DNA of 64,000 nt from Lentibacter sp. XHP0401 (GTDB taxonomy: Bacteria; Pseudomonadota; Alphaproteobacteria; Rhodobacterales; Rhodobacteraceae), in NCBI RefSeq assembly GCF_025751535.1, contig NZ_JAOWLC010000005.1, positions 124,001 to 188,000 on the forward strand, in the 5' to 3' direction. A program made the position numbers and the translations under genes. Positions within the stretch are counted from its first letter, which is position 1. Each line of letters starts with the position of its first letter. Positions 61,326 to 64,000 of the stretch are shown here, one piece after another. The notes under the pieces are model-generated. The model was given only the letters and a program-made list of their open reading frames with translations, made no database searches and was not told the DNA's origin.

Positions 61326-61435
61326 CTTTTTCTCCAATTTATACTGGCTACGGCTGTACCGCACCAAACTTCCCCGTCGGTAGCGTTTACGTATGACACT
61401 GACGTGACAAATAATGACTATTCATTGCAGTAATA

Positions 61436-62437
61436 TCAGCACCGTCTGCCCTGCGAGTCAAAGAATAATCGGTCACCAGCATCCCAATCCAGATGCACCA
61501 CCGCTCCCTCGCTTGGCACAGGCCCTGCGGCATTCTGACGGATGGTGGCACTCGCGCCCTGCTTCAGCTCGACATGCACCAGTGTTTCAGCTCCGAGAGC
61601 TTCGGTGTAAATTACAGTGGCCTCTTTTCCAGTCCGTGCAAACCGCATATGCTCAGGCCGGATACCGAGCGTTTTCGCTCCGCCTGGTGCATCATTGGCC
61701 ATTTCAGAGGGCAGAAAATTCATCGGCGGCGACCCGATAAAGCCTGCAACAAACTGCGTCTGCGGATTGGCATAAACTTCGAGCGGCGCACCGATCTGAT
61801 CAGCCTTTCCCGCGTTCATCACGATCATTCGGTCCGCCAGCGTCATCGCCTCAACCTGATCATGGGTCACATACAAGGATGTGACTCCCAGGCGACGCTG
61901 TAACTGCTTGATCTCCAGTCGCATCTGCACCCGCAGCTTTGCATCAAGGTTTGACAGCGGTTCATCAAAAAGGAACACTGATGGTTTACGCACAATCGCC
62001 CGCCCCATCGCAACCCGCTGCCTTTGTCCACCAGATAGTTCACGCGGGCGGCGTTTCAGGTAACTTTCCAGTTGCAAGAGTTTTGCTGCCTCATGCACCC
62101 GCTCGACAATCTCCGCCTTCGGCTTCCCTGCAATTTTCAACCCGTAGGCCATATTATCAAACACCGTCATATGTGGGTAAAGTGCGTAGTTCTGGAACAC
62201 CATCGCTATGTCCCGTTCCATCGGCTCACTATCGTTGACCCGCTCACCCCCAATCTGGACTTCACCGTCCGTGACAGTTTCTAGCCCTGCCACCATGCGC
62301 AGCAATGTCGACTTGCCACACCCAGAAGGACCGACAATCACGATGAACTCACCATCCAGAACCTCCAGATCGATCCCGTGTATCACTTGCGTTTTTCCAA
62401 AGCTCTTTTTGAGCTCTTTAAGAGTCACTGTCGCCAT
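61436..62437 (-). CDS. ugpC: UgpC/MalK-type ABC transporter ATPase
   Basis: A 333-aa ATPase from the ATG at 62437. Walker [21 protein letters not shown] (about residues 34-53), signature [20 protein letters not shown] (about 133-152), Walker [17 protein letters not shown], and a C-terminal TOBE region ([16 protein letters not shown]). With UgpE and UgpA upstream on the same strand it would energise uptake of sn-glycerol-3-phosphate or its diesters. The frame extends upstream into ugpE but that part is not used. Confidence 0.9.
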   Translation of the reverse strand: MATVTLKELKKSFGKTQVIHGIDLEVLDGEFIVIVGPSGCGKSTLLRMVAGLETVTDGEVQIGGERVNDSEPMERDIAMVFQNYALYPHMTVFDNMAYGLKIAGKPKAEIVERVHEAAKLLQLESYLKRRPRELSGGQRQRVAMGRAIVRKPSVFLFDEPLSNLDAKLRVQMRLEIKQLQRRLGVTSLYVTHDQVEAMTLADRMIVMNAGKADQIGAPLEVYANPQTQFVAGFIGSPPMNFLPSEMANDAPGGAKTLGIRPEHMRFARTGKEATVIYTEALGAETLVHVELKQGASATIRQNAAGPVPSEGAVVHLDWDAGDRLFFDSQGRRC

Positions 62438-62439
62438 GT

Positions 62440-63285
62440 CTATTTCTCGCTGTCTACAAGGCCGCGGATGAACAGCTTTTGCATGCTGATCACCACAATC
62501 ACAGGCGGGATCATCGCCAAAATCGAGGTTGCCATGATAACCGGCCAATCCGCCGTATCATCGCCGCTCGGAAACATCTGTTTGATACCCATAACAATGG
62601 TGTTCATCGAGGGGTCCGTAGTAATCAGTAGCGGCCACAGATACTGGTTCCAGCCATATATGAACAAAATCACAAAAAGCGCAGCAACATTTGTGCGGCT
62701 CATTGGAAGCAGGATATCCCAGAAGAAACGCATTGGCCCCGCGCCATCGACACGCGCGGCCTCGGTCAACTCGTCTGGAACGGTCATAAAAAACTGACGA
62801 AACAAGAACGTCGCGGTGGCTGACGCGATCAGTGGAAATATCAGGCCTGAATAGCTGTTGAGCATACCAAAATTCGCAGCAACTTCGTAAGTTGGAACAA
62901 TTCGCACTTCAACAGGCAACATTAGGGTCATAAAAATCAACCAGAAGAAAAGCCGCCGCCCGGGGAACTTGAAATACACGATAGCAAATGCGGACAGCAG
63001 TGAGATCACAATCTTGCCCACAGCGATACCCATCGCCATCACCAGAGAGTTAAGCATCATCCAGCCAACAGGCGCATTTACGCCCGAGATCAAAGCCCTG
63101 CGATAATTCTCGAAAAACTGGTCCCCTGGCAATAGTGGCATCGGTGGTTTTACGATTTCAGGTTGCGTCACTGTCGAGGCGACAAACGCAAGCCAGATCG
63201 GAAAAAAGATAAACAGCAGCCCAACAATCAGGCCCAGATGCGTCATCCAGCGTCCGACACCGCGTCTTTCCACCATGCCAGCCAT
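62440..63285 (-). CDS. ugpE: Glycerol-3-phosphate-type ABC transporter permease (UgpE)
   Basis: A 281-aa six-helix permease: N-terminal helix [20 protein letters not shown], the middle [20 protein letters not shown] (about 114-133) and the EAA loop [20 protein letters not shown] (about 178-197). The near-end motif [13 protein letters not shown] is typical for UgpE. It overlaps ugpA by one base and stops two bases before ugpC. Confidence 0.92.
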   Translation of the reverse strand: MAGMVERRGVGRWMTHLGLIVGLLFIFFPIWLAFVASTVTQPEIVKPPMPLLPGDQFFENYRRALISGVNAPVGWMMLNSLVMAMGIAVGKIVISLLSAFAIVYFKFPGRRLFFWLIFMTLMLPVEVRIVPTYEVAANFGMLNSYSGLIFPLIASATATFLFRQFFMTVPDELTEAARVDGAGPMRFFWDILLPMSRTNVAALFVILFIYGWNQYLWPLLITTDPSMNTIVMGIKQMFPSGDDTADWPVIMATSILAMIPPVIVVISMQKLFIRGLVDSEK

Positions 63286-64000
63286 CAGTAGTGCACCCGG
63301 CGCTCGATAAACTTAAACTGTACAATAGTCAGGATGCCGACAATCACCAGCAAGATCACTGATTGGGCGGCAGAGGAGCCAAGATCCTGCCCCACGAAGC
63401 CGTCCTTGAACACCTTGTACACAAGGATCGTAGTCGTTTGCTGCGGTCCGCCACTAGTAATCGTATGGATCACCCCGAAGGTTTCAAAGAAGGCATAGAC
63501 AATGTTGACCACCAGCAAAAAGAACGTAACGGGCGACAAGAGCGGCCAGACGATGGTGCGGAACCGTGTCCAGAACTTTGCTCCATCAATCGCCGCCGCT
63601 TCAATCACGCTGCGCGGAATAGCCTGAAGCCCCGCAAGGAAGAACAGGAAGTTATAACTGATCCGGCCCCATGCAGAAGCGACCACGACAAGGCCCATCG
63701 CCTCCTCGCCGTTCAGAACATGGTTCCAGTCATACCCAAGCTGGCCCAGATACCAAGTTACAACCCCGACGCGAGTGTTGAACATGAAAAGCCACAAGAC
63801 CCCTGCCACAGCAGGAGCCACAGCGTAGGGCCAGATCAGCAAGGTGCGGTAAACACCCGAGCCTTTGATCAATCGGTCTGCCAGCACGGCGAGGTAAAGT
63901 GCCACACCCATAGACACGAGCGTCACCAATATGGAAAATATGGCTGTCGTCACAAACGACGCGCGATAATAGGCGTTCCCCAACAGGTATTCAAAGTTGC
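63285..64000 (-). CDS. ugpA: Glycerol-3-phosphate-type ABC transporter permease (UgpA), partial
   Basis: The C-terminal about 238 residues of a permease whose N-terminus lies beyond the window end. The frame is open to base 64000 ([15 protein letters not shown] is the most upstream visible sequence), so a TTG at 63983 is not its start. EAA loop [20 protein letters not shown] followed by [25 protein letters not shown] is a UgpA landmark. Family length is about 293 aa. Confidence 0.9.
   Translation of the reverse strand, partial: NFEYLLGNAYYRASFVTTAIFSILVTLVSMGVALYLAVLADRLIKGSGVYRTLLIWPYAVAPAVAGVLWLFMFNTRVGVVTWYLGQLGYDWNHVLNGEEAMGLVVVASAWGRISYNFLFFLAGLQAIPRSVIEAAAIDGAKFWTRFRTIVWPLLSPVTFFLLVVNIVYAFFETFGVIHTITSGGPQQTTTILVYKVFKDGFVGQDLGSSAAQSVILLVIVGILTIVQFKFIERRVHY

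Noticed and set aside
1-64000. CRISPR array, insertion sequence or integrase with attachment site
   Set aside because: No regularly spaced repeats, transposase-like proteins or tRNA-associated direct repeats were seen. The four GC-rich repeats are scattered, not in an array.

Overview
This window looks like chromosome of a marine Roseobacter-group alphaproteobacterium (Rhodobacteraceae). That is inferred from gene content: acyl-CoA catabolism genes, TRAP and Pot/Liv/Ugp ABC transporters, a choice-of-anchor-L/Hint protein, a Mo-hydroxylase set and a GC-rich end-of-transcript repeat. I saw no rRNA, tRNA, CRISPR, integrase or insertion sequence.

Layout. 0-7.6 kb: plus-strand fatty-acid/acyl-CoA oxidation block (two acyl-CoA dehydrogenases, two small proteins, GST, thiolase, FadB-type enzyme). 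8-10.4 kb: minus-strand Hint protein, sulfotransferase and EamA exporter. 10.5-17.3 kb: acyl-CoA synthetase, a membrane protein with a decayed M48 look, and a three-subunit molybdenum hydroxylase followed by a MoaD-like sulfur carrier. 17.4-25 kb: housekeeping (lytic transglycosylase, WYL regulator/GST pair, DUF1801, RNase R, DUF2064, DapE). 25.3-28 kb: two adjacent Hint-domain proteins. 28-32.5 kb: LivKHMGF-type ABC transporter.

The centrepiece is 32.9-49.1 kb, by eye more A/T-rich in codon use than the first 30 kb. On the minus strand lie IorB, IorA, a MarR regulator, a TRAP transporter and a second MarR. Divergently, an almost fully translationally coupled operon encodes a Rieske oxygenase reductase, alpha and beta subunits, a CoA ligase, an SCP2/Ltp2-like thiolase, a DUF35-SDR fusion, an isatin-hydrolase-like cyclase and an SDR. 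I read this as an aerobic indole-3-acetate (auxin) degradation locus of the iad type. The proposed route is: C2-C3 dioxygenation, dehydrogenation to dioxindole-3-acetate, CoA activation, retro-aldol cleavage to isatin plus acetyl-CoA, hydrolysis to isatinate (2-aminophenylglyoxylate), and oxidative decarboxylation by IorAB to anthraniloyl-CoA or anthranilate. The substrate and the assignment of each step are inferences; the enzyme families are visible in the sequence.

49.5-54.6 kb: TetR plus a two-component RND efflux operon. 54.7-61.3 kb: glutamine-synthetase-like ligase, iron alcohol dehydrogenase and a convergent PotDABC polyamine-type transporter, probably for amine or alkanolamine use. 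61.4-64 kb: UgpC, UgpE and partial UgpA of a glycerol-3-phosphate-type transporter, running off the window end.
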